Source: Gordionus sp. m RMFG-2023 (Eukaryota > Nematomorpha > Gordioida > Chordodea > Parachordodidae). Taken from it: a stretch of DNA of 64,000 bases. This document shows, in pieces, positions 23,590-36,500 of the stretch (the first letter of the stretch is position 1; each line of letters begins with the position of its first letter). The notes under the pieces are model-generated. The model did not search any database, was not told the DNA's origin, and worked only from the letters and a program-made list of their open reading frames with translations. The translations under genes and the position numbers were made by a program. The DNA lies in assembly GCF_954871325.1 (NCBI RefSeq), contig NC_088779.1, forward strand, positions 5,148,846-5,212,845, read 5' to 3'.

Positions 23590-23840
23590 TTTTTTTCTCT
23601 TTAGCTTTCACCTTTGCTGGTGTTAAGCTCCTTCAATATCTTTCTCCACTTTATGTTATTTATACTATCTCGTTTATCTAATTTACACTTCTTCATATTG
23701 GCTCTAACTTTATGGCCCTAATGAAGTTTTGGCATTCCTCTTTTACGTTTACGCAACACTTCCAAACTCTCAACCTTATTTCCTATGTAGTTCATAGGCC
23801 TTCTTATTGTATGCCCATACCACCTAAGTCTGTTTATCAT
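23590..23840 (-). pseudogene. LINE reverse transcriptase C-terminal fragment
   Basis: The minus strand reads MINRLRWYGHTIRRPMNYIG, then NKVESLEVLRKRKRGMPKLH, a TAG, then GHKVRANMKKCKLDKRD and IKWRKILKELN before a stop. RLRWYGH...RKRG.PK is the well-known C-terminal signature of ORF2 in non-LTR retrotransposons. An A-rich tract follows at about 23560-23610, consistent with the 3' end. It lies about 220 bp upstream of the SMNDC1 start codon in the same orientation. Nothing of the polymerase core remains nearby, so this is a 5'-truncated insertion. Confidence 0.85.
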
Positions 23841-23932
23841 TATCTTAGTCTTATTGGGCTAAGCTTCCTTCAACCAAAATTCACCAATACCCCTGATATC
23901 GATTATATCAGCATTAACCATTTATCCTAACA

Positions 23933-24000
23933 GGGCCATGGCTACAAGTGTCGCATGAAGAGATGGGGGCTGCTTAATAGCATTAATGGGGGGGGGGGGA
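23933..24000 (+). repeat. hAT-like terminus with poly-G tract
   Basis: CAGGGCCATGGCTACAAGTG is followed after about 35 bp by a run of eleven or so G residues. The layout matches the ends at 35900 and 62007. The opposite end was not identified with confidence. Confidence 0.4.
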
Positions 24001-24830
24001 GTGTGTAGAATATCAAGCCTTTAAAATATATTTAAAAGATTAAAAATTTTGAAAATTTGAAAAGCCCTCTGAAAATATTAAATTTTTTAAAAATATCATG
24101 TTATTTTAAATTGTTATCTAAAAAAAAGGTTATTTTCCCTAAAAAAATAAAAGGGCACTTTTAAAAGCATAGCAAAATGAAATTAAGAAATTTTAAAAAA
24201 TGATTTTTGTGACTTATGATTGTAAAGGATAATAACGGTATTGGGGTTATCTCCCTACCCAGACACAATAGGATTTTTGCTTCTAATCTTGGCCTTTTAA
24301 TCCCCCCCCTCTCACCGCCATTAATATCCTCCATATTTTCGGCCCCCAAATTTAAAGAAAAATTATTAAATTTCATTCGCCATTAACCACTAAATCTAAA
24401 TGGAAAAGCAAAATTTTTAGAATTTTATGCCTATTAAAACATAAAACTTCTAAACAGGGATCTGAACCCTTCGACAAGAAAAGAGTACAGGTCCTGGTTC
24501 TGGTACTGGAATAAAATTTGAAAGGACCCGGGTCCAGGCTTCGGGTCCGGATTCAGGGAACAATAATGGCTCAAAATTAGATTTTTTTTCATTCATTTAT
24601 TATTATTCAATATATATACATATTCATAATTTACAAATGAAAAATTTAAAAATGAAATAATTTACATTTTAAATGTTTTATTCTCCCACAATCATAATAT
24701 CTCTAAAACATAATCCTTGCGATTTCTATGTAAAGTAGACAATATATATTTTTAAGATGAAAATTCACGTTCTACCCTTACCTAAAATAGATAGTTATCT
24801 TTATAAAATTATACTTGTGTCGCCGGCACA
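24001..24830. other. AT-rich stretch with a GGTCC-rich patch
   Basis: No gene seen. A patch at about 24470-24560 contains CGGGTCC and GGACCCGGGTCCAGG motifs and probably belongs to a dispersed element. A minus-strand open frame at 24161-24376 has no recognisable family. Confidence 0.45.
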
Positions 24831-25560
24831 GCCATGAAGATTCTAGATAAGATATATAATTCTGAATATATTGAAGAATTTTATTCCCAGAATTTTAAAA
24901 TATTTATATCCTTATTTATTCTTCTAACTTCTGAGAACTTTACTATTAAGGATGCAATAAACATTTTTTGACTATCTTATGATAATTTGATTTTTTTTTC
25001 TCTCTATCTAAAAGTAAAATTTCAAGATCATTAATGTTGCTATCATTATTATTATTATTACTATGACCAATAGGTATTGTCGTAGCCTCCAATATATTGT
25101 AAATAATGGAGTTTTGCGTATGCCATAAATCCTTAAGATGGTCTTTAGCCATTTGATTTTGCTCAATACTCAATAAAACTTTATATCGAGGGTCGAAATA
25201 TATAGAGCGTATACAACACTATTTTGCAAATATTGTTGCTCTCGAATTTTCATGTTTTCAAATATTTCGTATAAAAAGGACTGTAAATTTTTCTAAATCT
25301 AATCGGCATCTCCATATGCCTTAAAATCAAATAAACATAATTGTTCTGATTGTAATCTTAATATTAAGGTACACTTGTATGGTCCTTTATTTGGCACCAA
25401 TCATCTTCTGACAAAATGACTTCACATCTATAATAAAATCATTACAAAAATCTTTCAAACTTAATAATCGTTGTAGCATCTGAGGACAAACGTGTTGTGC
25501 ATTTTCATTTAAATCAAAATATTATTACTTGTACTACAAAATAATTCACATTCAAAATAA
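24830..25560 (-). pseudogene. hAT transposase relic, distinct from the 13.9-kb family
   Basis: On the minus strand YFDPRYKVLLSIEQNQMAKD followed by HLKDLW is the segment preceding the dimerisation domain in hAT transposases. Upstream in the same direction lies MLQRLLSLKDFCNDFIIDVK. The frame is interrupted several times and no TIRs were found. It differs in sequence from the BED-hAT in SMNDC1 intron 6. Confidence 0.75.
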
Positions 25561-26147
25561 TCAACGTATTTCTATAACATAGCATATTAATAAATTTACA
25601 TAATAAAATATTATTACACTGGAAAATAATTTATGATATCAATCTCTAAATAAAATGGAAGTCCAGGAAGTAAATTGAAAGAAAAACGCGAAGATAAAAT
25701 AAATGATTCCACAAAAATAGTTAATAAATTTTAAAAAATTAATATTATTTTTTAATAAAATATTTTTATTTTTATAATTTTAAATTTTTTGACACCTAGA
25801 ACACTTGGACCCTCCACTTTAAAAAATCTAATTTTAGTTTAATAAAAATTTAATGAAATAATCAATTTGTTATTAAAATTTTGCCCTTTTATATCCATAA
25901 GATATGTTATATTTTATTTTTAAGTTTTAAAATTTGGTGTTTTTTTTGTATAACTTTAAACTATTTTTATATTAGTTTTATCATTTTAGAAACTATTAAC
26001 AAAGCATTAATTTTAACTTTTTGTTATTTATATTCTGATAAACAATTTAAAATAAATAATGTAATTTAAATTGTTCATAATTAACGATACTTTTTATAGA
26101 GGATCATAAATGTAATCCAAATTACTTGTAATTATTATATTATACTA

Positions 26148-26618
26148 CTAGCTGATAGCCCGCCCGTCAAGAATGACGAGGAATCATAATTTTCTCCTTT
26201 ATTTGATGATAGATGAATCAGAAATTTTCCTATCTTATGAAAGTGTTATTAAGAAATATTATTTATTTAGATAAGGGGTTATTCTAACATTTTCCATACT
26301 TTTTATAATATATGTTAATGTCTAGCATACACCTTTTAGATTATAAATTACAACAAATAAAGTTTAATTTAAAAGATTTTTGATAGCGCATAAAAATTTA
26401 AATTACTAAATATATACTTCATTAACATATTTTATAAAAATAATGGAAAATTTTAGAATAACTCCTTATTTAAATAATTATAAATTTCTGAGTAATACCT
26501 AATAAGGTAGGAAAATGTCTGATTCATCATCAAATAAAGGCGAAATATATTAGTTACCCATCGTTTAATAAATGAGAAAATTTCGATTCCCTGTCATTCT
26601 TGACGGTCTATCAGCTAG
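26148..26618. mobile_element. Mariner-type MITE with long TIRs and TA duplication
   Basis: A 471-bp element. Left end CTAGCTGATAGCCCGCCCGT, then CAAGAATGACG; right end, read inverted, CTAGCTGATAGACCGTCAAG, then AATGAC. TA flanks both ends (26146-26147 and 26619-26620). Homology between the arms extends inward through the TTTATTTGATGATGAATCAG region and beyond, so most of the element is an imperfect inverted repeat. No coding capacity. Confidence 0.88.
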
Positions 26619-26924
26619 TAACTTATGTTTTTGATAACGGGTTCTTTAAAAATACCTAAATTATATGTAAATTTAAGGCAAAGTCACAACAGGCATTATT
26701 TTTTTTTATGCAAAAATAAAAATGGATTAATTCTCCATATATACACATCACAATGACTTTTTTTATTTCCATGTGTCCAACAATTTCTTGAATCCAGGGT
26801 ATATCAGAAAGTTTTTTGCAAATGATTTGAATAATCTATTTTCCATTTCCTTTTCAAATAAAGTAAGATGGTAAATGAAATATTTTGGTTATTGAAATTA
26901 AAAATCTTCATGGGACTTGATTTA

Positions 26925-27312
26925 TTCATCAGCCTCCAGCCCAGATCAGCTCTAAGAATAATTTGCAGGCTCAGTACATATTTAAAAATTCAAACCCAAG
27001 CTCATCATAAATTTCAAAAATTTAGCTAAAGCCCCCCCCCCCACCCCCATATTCAAAAATTTAATTTATTGTTTTTAATGAAAATAAACAATATATTAGT
27101 GTATTTAGGCAAACATTTTGTTTGCAATACTGAAATATATTATTATTATAAGAAAAAAATGCAATATATTTTTAAGTTAGTCACAGTTCTAAATCTAAAT
27201 AAAATATTTTTAGGCTTTTTATCTAAAACCCAGGCCTGGCCCAGACACGTTAAAAAATTTATCATATTTGGCACCCCATAGGCGGCAAGCCTCCCCATAA
27301 AGATCTCTGATT
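26925..27312 (+). repeat. GC-rich hAT-type MITE, diverged copy
   Basis: GC islands (CAGCCTCCAGCCCAGATCAG, CCCAGGCCTGGCCCAGACAC) are separated by A/T filler and followed by CATAAAGATCTCTGATTG, the diverged family terminus. Size about 385 bp. A C-tract lies near 27031. Confidence 0.5.
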
Positions 27313-27314
27313 GA

Positions 27315-28310
27315 AATGTTAAACCATTTTAAATCATTAAATAATTTTGTCACCTGAGTTAGAAGTTATACTATCTCTATTTTTTGTCAAAAATAATTTT
27401 TTTGATAGATTGATTATTTAAAAATATATTAATGAATTTATATTTAAAAAAACTTAGAATTATTCTATTTCCTCATATTGTTAATATTATATTAATTTAC
27501 AAAAATAATCAATCCATCTAGCATGATTCTTTAAAACGTTTACAAGTATTATGTAAATGGAATTAAGATTATTTTAATTGATTGTATGGTTTTATCTAAA
27601 GATGATCCTGATATTAAAGAAAAATAATACCATATTTATTCATTCCATTAAAATATTATATTTAAATTTTTTAAAATAAAATTTTAATTTGTTGTCTTGT
27701 TTAAATAGTAATTATTATTATTCAATAATAATTTTGGATTTAAAGAGAAGTTGTTTGGAGAATAGAATAATAATTCTTAAAATAATCAAATTTAAATTTG
27801 GTACCAATAACATAGTATTTTATATAATTAACTATTAAATATACATATCCTTAAATTAAAAAAATTAGGAAAGCATTTCAAATATTCAAAATTAAAAAAA
27901 AGTGGAGATAGAACATATATTTCTTAGGCGACGATTTGCAAGCGAGAAAAAAAAATAAACATATTTGAATGGATAAAAAAATTGAAGTTGCAAAATAATT
28001 TATTAAATGTAGACATAGAATTTTATATTTTACTCTTTAGTCAGAACCTCTAGAAACGAATGTTTCCAATGGATAGAAATTACAAATTTTCAATCAGATA
28101 GTTGAATGTGCAAAATCTACTCTTCACTAAAAATACCTCTGATTACTCCTATATTCCAATCCTTTTTCAATATCAGCTCATAATGCCAACGTTGAAAATA
28201 TCTTTTCTTTATAATAATATTATTTGTGAGATCTCCTATCATAGATTTGAATCAAATATGGGGTCAACCTGATTGTGTCACAAAAACTCTGTGGTGGTAT
28301 CCACTTAATT
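27315..28310. other. AT-rich gene-free stretch
   Basis: Nothing recognisable was seen on either strand. Confidence 0.55.
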
Positions 28311-28341
28311 GATATTGGCTATTTAGATGATTATTAACAAA

Positions 28342-29860
28342 AATGCTTCGCAGCTATATCCTTTGTATATTTTACCCCTTTTGGGGAAAATATGGATATA
28401 GCTGAATGCCTCGGCCTTTATGGTTTGGGCATTCCATAGGCTTTATTTAACTTAATCAAAATTTATGAACACAATAATTCGAGAAATACAATAATAATAA
28501 TTACAATAACGGATATTATGCTATTTATATAAAATAATAAATAACGGATGAGTCGACGTATATGTTGTAATTGTATTTCATAATTTTGATTTGGTTGTTT
28601 GCCTAGTTGATTAGGTCCATAGAGTTTATCCTAACATACTCCCAGTTGTGTGTAATTGTAGAAGCTCATTCGGAAGGTATCGAGAGGCCGGATATTAACG
28701 ATGGTGTAGCACTGGATATTAATTGTCCTAAAGATGGAGTTGTTTCGGATCCAAAGAGAGATTCTTGGTGCTCTTGTAAAAGGACCGGGGCTTGTAGAAT
28801 AGGTCCCTCAAAAAGCTGGAGGTGTTCTCTCTCCGCTAACCAAGTCCTAGAAGGTTATTCTGCCGAGTTTTCTTCTGACGGGGCCCATTGGATATTATGA
28901 GCTATGGCTATAAAGTTGGGTAATCCCAGTTTGATTAACATTTGGGTTAGAACTATATCGATAGATGGTAACCACCTTTCTTGAAGGAGTAGTATGCTAC
29001 TGTCGAGTCTGTAAAAATGACTGGGTGTTGGTTGTATCGGTTTAGGGCTAGGATAGCCCTTCCCATGTGGGTAATTGCATGCGTTGGGACGTTGAAGAGC
29101 AAGGTAGCTTCGTGGAATGATATGGATAAGTTGTCATAACCCCCAAAAAATACTTCTATGTGTGAACCCGAGGCGTCCGTGTATTCGGGATTGGTAGCCT
29201 GATAATGGATTCTGAGGGGGGTTTTTAAAGCTTCGATTACCTTGCTCGCTTTTACAAATGCTAAATAGGTCTCTAATCGGGGCCAGCTGTCCTTGATTCA
29301 TTGATACGTAATAAGGAGGGAATAATCTGGACATCCCGGTGATGGTGTAGGCATAATGGTTTACCACTCCTATAACTTTCGTGCAGTGAGTTTTTGAGAA
29401 ACATCTAAAGTATGATTAATCAATGTGGTCATATTTGTGTGTGGCTTTATATATCAAAATTATTCAAATATTTTTCTGTCTCCGAACATTCTGAATAAAT
29501 AAAAATAGAAATAGAAATTAAAAAATAAATAATAACAATGATTTTCCTGCCTTTAAACCGATAAATTTATAGCCAACATTTGGTTTTCTAGTAAAATATT
29601 ATTTTAATTTTGCATCAATATTTATTTATATATATATAAGCAATATTTACATACATTCTGCTAATCATTGTTTGCATTATTGTCATTGCCCTAAATTTTT
29701 CCATTCCTTTACACTCGACTTTTTCAATGTTATAATAATAATATACTAATAAAGCGACGAATGAAAGCCATAAAGGCCAAGGAATTTAGCTGAGATTCTA
29801 CCCTCACAAATTTAAAAGGTAGGGTTAATAGAATTTAGCCGAAAGGTTCAGCATAATTTT
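28342..29860 (-). mobile_element. DIRS-like retroelement fossil with inverted termini
   Basis: Inverted terminal repeats lie at 28342-28435 and 29755-29860. They share GCCATAAAGGCC-type cores (GGCCTTTATGG on the left, CCATAAAGGCC on the right) and further matches on both sides. Between them, on the minus strand at about 28600-29400, is sequence resembling reverse transcriptase and RNase H of a retroelement, including a TDAS-type motif and a WxPSEEN motif. Inverted rather than direct terminal repeats suggest the DIRS/tyrosine-recombinase group. At about 1.5 kb it is far shorter than a complete element and is broken. Moderately old. Confidence 0.55.
28352..28403 (+). repeat. Hairpin within the left terminal repeat
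   Basis: AGCTATATCC at 28352 pairs perfectly with GGATATAGCT at 28394-28403. Pairing continues inward through ATATTTT-CCCC against GGGGAAAATAT, leaving a TTTT loop. A weaker hairpin (ATTCTACCCT with AGGGTTAATAGAAT) lies in the right repeat. Confidence 0.85.
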
Positions 29861-30512
29861 GTTATCTGCCTGACTCACATACATCAATATCTATTGGCAT
29901 GGACCTTTTAAATATTTAACACCAGTTAATTGATTGCATTTATAATACAAATTTTAACTTTATAAATTCGATTTCAAATTAAATATTAAAAAAATATAAT
30001 TATGAAATTGTATATTAATTTTTGTGTTTATAGTTATATCTCTTATATTTTTAAAAGTAGCGCGCGTCACTATCACTAGCTATTTGGCAAAAAGTAAAAC
30101 GCTGCTAGGTATAGATGTCAAAATAGGTAGCATGTCACAGAAGTGCGTGTCTCAAATAGATTATCTTTTCATGGCCAAACAAAAATCATATTAATCTTTT
30201 TTCAGAAAAATAAAATAAAAATTTTTAAACATATATTTGGCATATATATGATATATACTCATTTTTTCCCTACATAATATAAAAATTATTTTATATTAAT
30301 ATCTTTACAAGAAGTTGGAGAAAGCTTAGCATTTCCTTAATTTTTTTTTAAATAAATTTTTAACAAACTATAATAATATTATTAATTAAATAAATTCATT
30401 AAATAAATTTGCTTAATTTTTTTTTCTTCTACTCTTAAAAAAAGAAATAATTCAGATTTCTATATTAACTAAAATATTTTAACAAGTTATAAAATAAAAT
30501 ATATTACTTATC
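29861..30512. other. Upstream region of the SLC13 gene
   Basis: AT-rich DNA between the retroelement fossil and the SLC13 start codon, so it must contain the promoter and 5' UTR if transcription starts close by. No defined core promoter element could be picked out against the A/T background. Confidence 0.4.
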
Positions 30513-33500
30513 ATGATCCAGCAAAGAATTGAATCCAAAAGTGAATATTCCATCATTCATTTACTGAAAAATGCCCTGAAACGCTTAACGAAGATTAAAA
30601 ATTTCTACATCTCTATTCTTATACCCTTAATATTCTCACCCTTAATTATATTTTACAAAACTAAGGTATACCTTCTTTTTTTTCTTTTTTTTAAAGAATA
30701 GCCTTCACATTTAATTTTGCAAGTTTGTTTTTTATAACATTATTTTTAAAAAACTTTGAAAGTATATAACCTCGTTTTGTAATTTAAATTCGGCGTGGAC
30801 ATAAATTTGGGTTGCTTTAAATCAAATATTCTCTATAATCCTATTCCTATATATGTAGTGAATTTCTATTTCTATATATATTTTTTTCCATGCAATTCTT
30901 TATTCATTTAAATATATCTAACATGTTGTTAAGGTAAGCCGAAAATAATTATGAAAAAAAACCAAGAAAAACAAAATATCCCATAAATAATTCCCCGTAA
31001 AAAAATTCCACCGGGAAAAATATCCCTGACAATTTCTCGGAAAAAAAAATTCCACAGAAATAAATTCTCCATTATTTTAGTACTGTAAAATGATGTCGAT
31101 GAAAGTAACACTAACATCGTTACTAACGGAGTTACATATTTGAGAAAAAGGAACGCCATTTGTTACTTGTTTCAAAATGTAACTTGAAACGCGTTTTCTT
31201 TTTTTTGAGTAACTGTAACTCAAAAAGTAACTCGTTTCTTTTAAATTTAATCATTATAAAAAAAATTTTTATTATTAAAATTATTTATTTTTTTTAAATT
31301 TTATTAAATAATTTAAACCGAGATTTTTAATACAGATCAGCCACCAAAGTTTTTCATTTTTATTTTATTTATGATATGTTTTTATTGTTGAATTCTTAAT
31401 CAATCAAGTATGAGAATAATATGTCAATAGTAGAACTTATTCATCAGAAGAAGATGATTTAATTGCCCTGGCTCCAGTATGAAACATTACAAGTATAAAA
31501 GAAAAATCAGATTTGGTTCCTTTAACTAACAACACATATAGAAGGAGGGGACTGGAGTAATAAATATGAAATTTTAAAAAAATTTAAGAATTATGAAGAA
31601 CACCCGGAGAATATATTATCCTTTCGCGTTTATCGTAGCGCTTCTTTATTTGTAATTTTTTTTTAAATATATAAAAATGTTAATTCTGAGTCAATAAATA
31701 AAAAATAATTTGTCAAATATGTTAAATTTATTAGGTTCATATACATACATTATATATATATATCAGTCGGAAGTATTTGTCACTTAATTAATAAATATTT
31801 AAAATAAAAATATTCATATAAGGTTACACTATTTTTATTGCAAAACGTGATAAACTTAATCAGCCGTATAACAATTGATTTATAATGGTTTCGAAATTTG
31901 GATAAAGCCTTTATATCGAATTTATTCCATAATTTGCATAATTAATATTTTTGAGTAAATTTATTTCTCAGCATATTTCTTTTTCTATACAAATTCTTAA
32001 ATACACTGTTTTATCACTATTTTTTTCAACTCAATATAGTGTTGATTTAAGTCGATTTTTAAAAATAGCCTGATTAAGATTATTAACCAAAATAGTATTA
32101 TGTAAGCCTGGAGATTTTGATCATAGATGTCAGAAAGGTTTGGATTTCTATTTGCCGAATCTCGAGGATTACATCATATTATGCCGGCTAATCCACTAAC
32201 TTAATAAAATTTATTCATCTTTTATCAAGAAAGTATTATTTTTTACACTATTTGGAAGGCAAAGATTAAATTTTTGAATCGAATATTTTTATTATTATTT
32301 ATATACGAATATTGATGCTAAATTATTTGATTCGTACGAATATGAATTTTGAATCGAATATCCAATTATTTGATTTGTATTTGTAGGTGTGGTATAGGAA
32401 AGTATTATGTCTTATATTGCAATATAGTTCCAGATTAATTGTTTAAGAATTTGATTTTAAAAAAAAAATTAAACACTTTTTTTGAACCAGGAAATAAAAT
32501 CTGTCTTTGTCTGTCTGGTTACCTTATCATTCCTAATAACCGGAGCTCTTCCGATAGCCCTTTCATCTCTAATCCCAGCTTTGTTATTTCCCATGTTAGG
32601 TGTATTGACGGTTAAAGATGTATCATCGATGTACTTTAAGGTAACAATTATCACAATAAATCATTATTTGAAAAAAATATCTTCTATTTTCATTTGATCT
32701 TAGTCCACTAACCAATCTTTGAAATTATAAATTATTTCTTAATTGTTAATTTTCAATACTGACTTTTGTTATGTATTATAAAGAAAAAATTATAAGAATA
32801 AATAGGGGAGGGCGGATATAACCCTAGCCGAGCTAAAAATTAAATTTTAAGAAACTTAGAATTATACCTCGTAATATTCATATGAAAAATTAGAATGATT
32901 TTAATATTCATTCACTTTTCATATTTTCGATTTCGTTTAAAAACACCAATTATAATATGCAACTAAAATTAATTAAAATTATAGAAACCACTAAGCCTGA
33001 CTCGAAAATAGTTGAAAATCCTAGCCGGGCTTGATAATTTGTCCTGAAGGACATAAATTGATCGGCTTTTAAAAAGTTTTAATATTAATTTATTGAATTA
33101 AAATTTAACTTTTATCAAAGTAAATCTGCGAATAATAACATTTCTTTTCTATCACCAGGATCCTATTCTATTATTCTTCGCATCTGTCATATTAGCGAAA
33201 GGTATCGAATCGGCCAACTTGCATAAAAGAATAGCCCTGAATTTGTTAATGCGTTCAGGCTCTAAACCTATCTGGTATAAAATAAAATTTAAACAACAAC
33301 CTATATCATCAGGTGCGTACGCACCGGGGAAGGTCAGAAGAAAAATAACCCCCCCCCCTTTCCTCAAACCTAAAAATTTATACCCCGGTTAAAATATTAT
33401 TTAAAACTACTGTTGTTTGCTTATTATACGATATATTTAATTTATAAACTTTCCTATCTCATATCTATGCATTTCAATCTACAATTATTTGTCCCATTCG

Positions 33501-36500
33501 CTACAATCATAATACGCTACTAATTTATTCAAAGAATTAATATCTATTTCAATTTCTTGGCATTATATTTGTCTACCATTTTAAAATTTCCCACCAAATA
33601 AATTTTTTTTTCACTTAGTTAGATAAATTATTTTTAAAAAATTTAAATTTCAGGTTTACAATTTATTTAAAGAATGGATATAGGGACCTTATATTTTACC
33701 ATTATTGATGAAAATTATAAAACCAGTCATTCTTGACAAGGGTATGATGGAGCAGCCTATTCAATGAATGGATAATTCAATGGACTTCAGGGCTTTACAA
33801 AATAAATTTCCAACGGTTACATATGTGCAGTGTGCTGCTTAACGAACTTGGCAATTTCTCTTATTCATGTTCTCTACCATTGATATCAAATTGCTTAGAT
33901 ATAATTTTATTTATTTTGATTACATTAGGTAAAAAATTTAGTATCTATAAGATGTTTAGATTTCACAAGAGACAAAATGTATCAAGCAGAATAATATCCA
34001 AAACTCCTTGCCGAATACAAACTATGGCATAAAAAGTTAACCATGATGATGATAATGTTTCAAAAAATGTTATAGATGCTTTGCATAATTTAACACATTT
34101 TAGACCATTTTCCCAATGTATCAATATTATTATATATTTTGGAAACTTCACCCATTTATTACTTCTACCAATAAAAGAATATATTTTTTCTTTGAGAAGG
34201 TTTAAAACATACCAGAGTAGTACTACCTCTTAGATTAAATGGGTTAACCCTTTTTGATACACTTAGAGAGTTCACAAAGTGCTGATGAAATCATTGAAAA
34301 ATTAGCTCAATCCTTAAAAAAATTGGATTTTACTTTATAAATTTATAATATGCTTATTTAATTACATGATTCTCCATTTTTTTAAAACACTTTAATGATC
34401 ATACTTTGTAAGTTTATATACATGCAATAATTCTTAAGAATATTTTGGTGCATTAAACTCAATGACATATATATATGTCATTGATTAAACTATATTTCCT
34501 ACATTTAGATTTTTCAAAATTATAGTTTAAATTTATATATCAAATTTTAAATGCTTAAAAGAATTTTTTTCTTCACAAAGTTCTTTTTTCGAGACTTATT
34601 CATATTTGATTTCACTAGTCCCGAATAAATTTTTTAAACTTAATATATTTTTTTTATAACTCCTAGAAAAAAATTTTTAATTATCCCCTCCGCCTTTCCC
34701 CATAGAAAATTCCTGCGAACGCGCCTGCGTATCAAAATCAATATAACTAAGCTATCATTGGTAAGAATTAGGGAAATAGTACAGTTAGATAATGGCTAAA
34801 AATGGGTTAATATTTACAGGCGCTTGCCGAATAAAATTTACTAAGAATTTAGGTGCAAGTTAATTTACTAAGAGTACTACAAAAATTAATCATATAATAT
34901 AACTAAGTTTAATTTGTAATAACTCAAAAGAATGGCTAATTTTGTCAAAATTTTAATATCGCTCCTGATACATTCTTTAAATTTATATTCATTTTCGATT
35001 TAAAGGATGGCCTCGGGATTCATAATGTCCACATTTTTCGTATCTATTTGGATAAACAATGCCTCCACCGCAATTTTAATGGCGCCAGTAGCCATTGGGG
35101 TAATGGAGGAATATCATAAATTCAAAAAAGTTTCGGTCATAACTAAAGTCACTACGATTTCTTCAAAACACGGATTTCAAAAGGAAATAGAAAACGGTTT
35201 TGATTTATCCATTAAATTAATCATATACTACTAAATTTGATCACTGAATTGAATTATCATTGCTTGGGCGTGGGGAAGAAGGGTTTATTTTCTAAGATGC
35301 AATGATTTTTATAGTGATTTAATTTTATATTTACCGAAATCTAATAATATATTCCTACTTTTGCGTACCATGTAAACAAGTTTATATAATATACACTAGT
35401 GATCTGCATTGGGCCTAATTTTTCAAGCCCGGCCCGAAATTTTTTTAAAATAGTTTTGCCGGCCCGGCCCGAACCGAAATTTATTATAAAAAAATTTACT
35501 GGCCCGGCCAGGCCCGAATTTATTTAAATATAGAAATTAATTTTTATAATTACTTAAAATACATATGTTATATAGCGTTTCGTTTCGATAAATTAAATCA
35601 AAATTTTTTATTTTACATAAAAAACTCAATATAAAAGTGATAAATTTAGATTATATCTAATAAAATTTTCACCAAAATTTTTTCAAAAATATTAGGCCCG
35701 GCCCGAACCCGATTATTTTAAATAGAATTAGGCGGGCTGGACTCGGGCCGGGCCTAACTTTGCAGATCTCTAATATACACACATCAAAAACCCTTAAAAA
35801 ATTTGATGATAAAATATTTTAAGATTTATAAAGCAATATTTTGTAATAAAATTATTATTATTGTACACACAATATAATAATAATATTGATATATGCGTAC
35901 AGGCATGTAGCCATGAATTTACTTAGCGGTAAAGGGTGGGGGGGGGGGGCTGTTTTTTAATATTTTTTTATAAAATTTATTTTGGAGTTATTATTGAACA
36001 TCTAGAATTGGTAAATTTATAAAAGTCTAAATATCAGCAATCATTAATACCTTAATTGTACCCAATTTTTTAAAATCTGATTAATTATTATTTTAATCAA
36101 GAAAATATTACCTACAAGCCTCAAGATTTTAAAAAAATTTGGCCAAAGAGTTTGGTTTCGAAGATAAGATAATGCTTTTTTTAAAACGGCTAAATAAGTT
36201 TTAGCAACACTGGGAATGGGATAAAGGTGCCCAAGAAAGAGAACTTAGATAGTATGGACATGTGCTAAAGACTGACTCAGCTAAAATTGGCAATTTCTAA
36301 ATCTTGAAGTTGAGGGTCAATGTAAAGGCAACCAACTAGCTTGGATTCCTTAAATACTCAAGTACATGTTGAATAGGAAAATTGTCGTTGATATTGCCCA
36401 AAGCGGAGTCATGTGCAGGAATGGGATGCGTTTTAAAGACCCCAACTAGTTTTGGGTTAACATGATGATAATGAGAAGAAGATAATTCTACTACTCTGAT

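Noticed and set aside
23246-23626. Plus-strand open frame of 126 codons
   Set aside because: Antisense to SMNDC1 exons 1 and 2 and low-complexity A/T sequence.
28607-28900. Plus-strand open frame of 97 codons (SIEFILTYSQLCVIVEAHSE...)
   Set aside because: It lies opposite the minus-strand retroelement sequence and is its shadow.
30929-31159. Minus-strand open frame of 76 codons in SLC13 intron 1
   Set aside because: Phe/Leu-rich translation of A/T-rich intron and a repeat end; typical of chance frames here.
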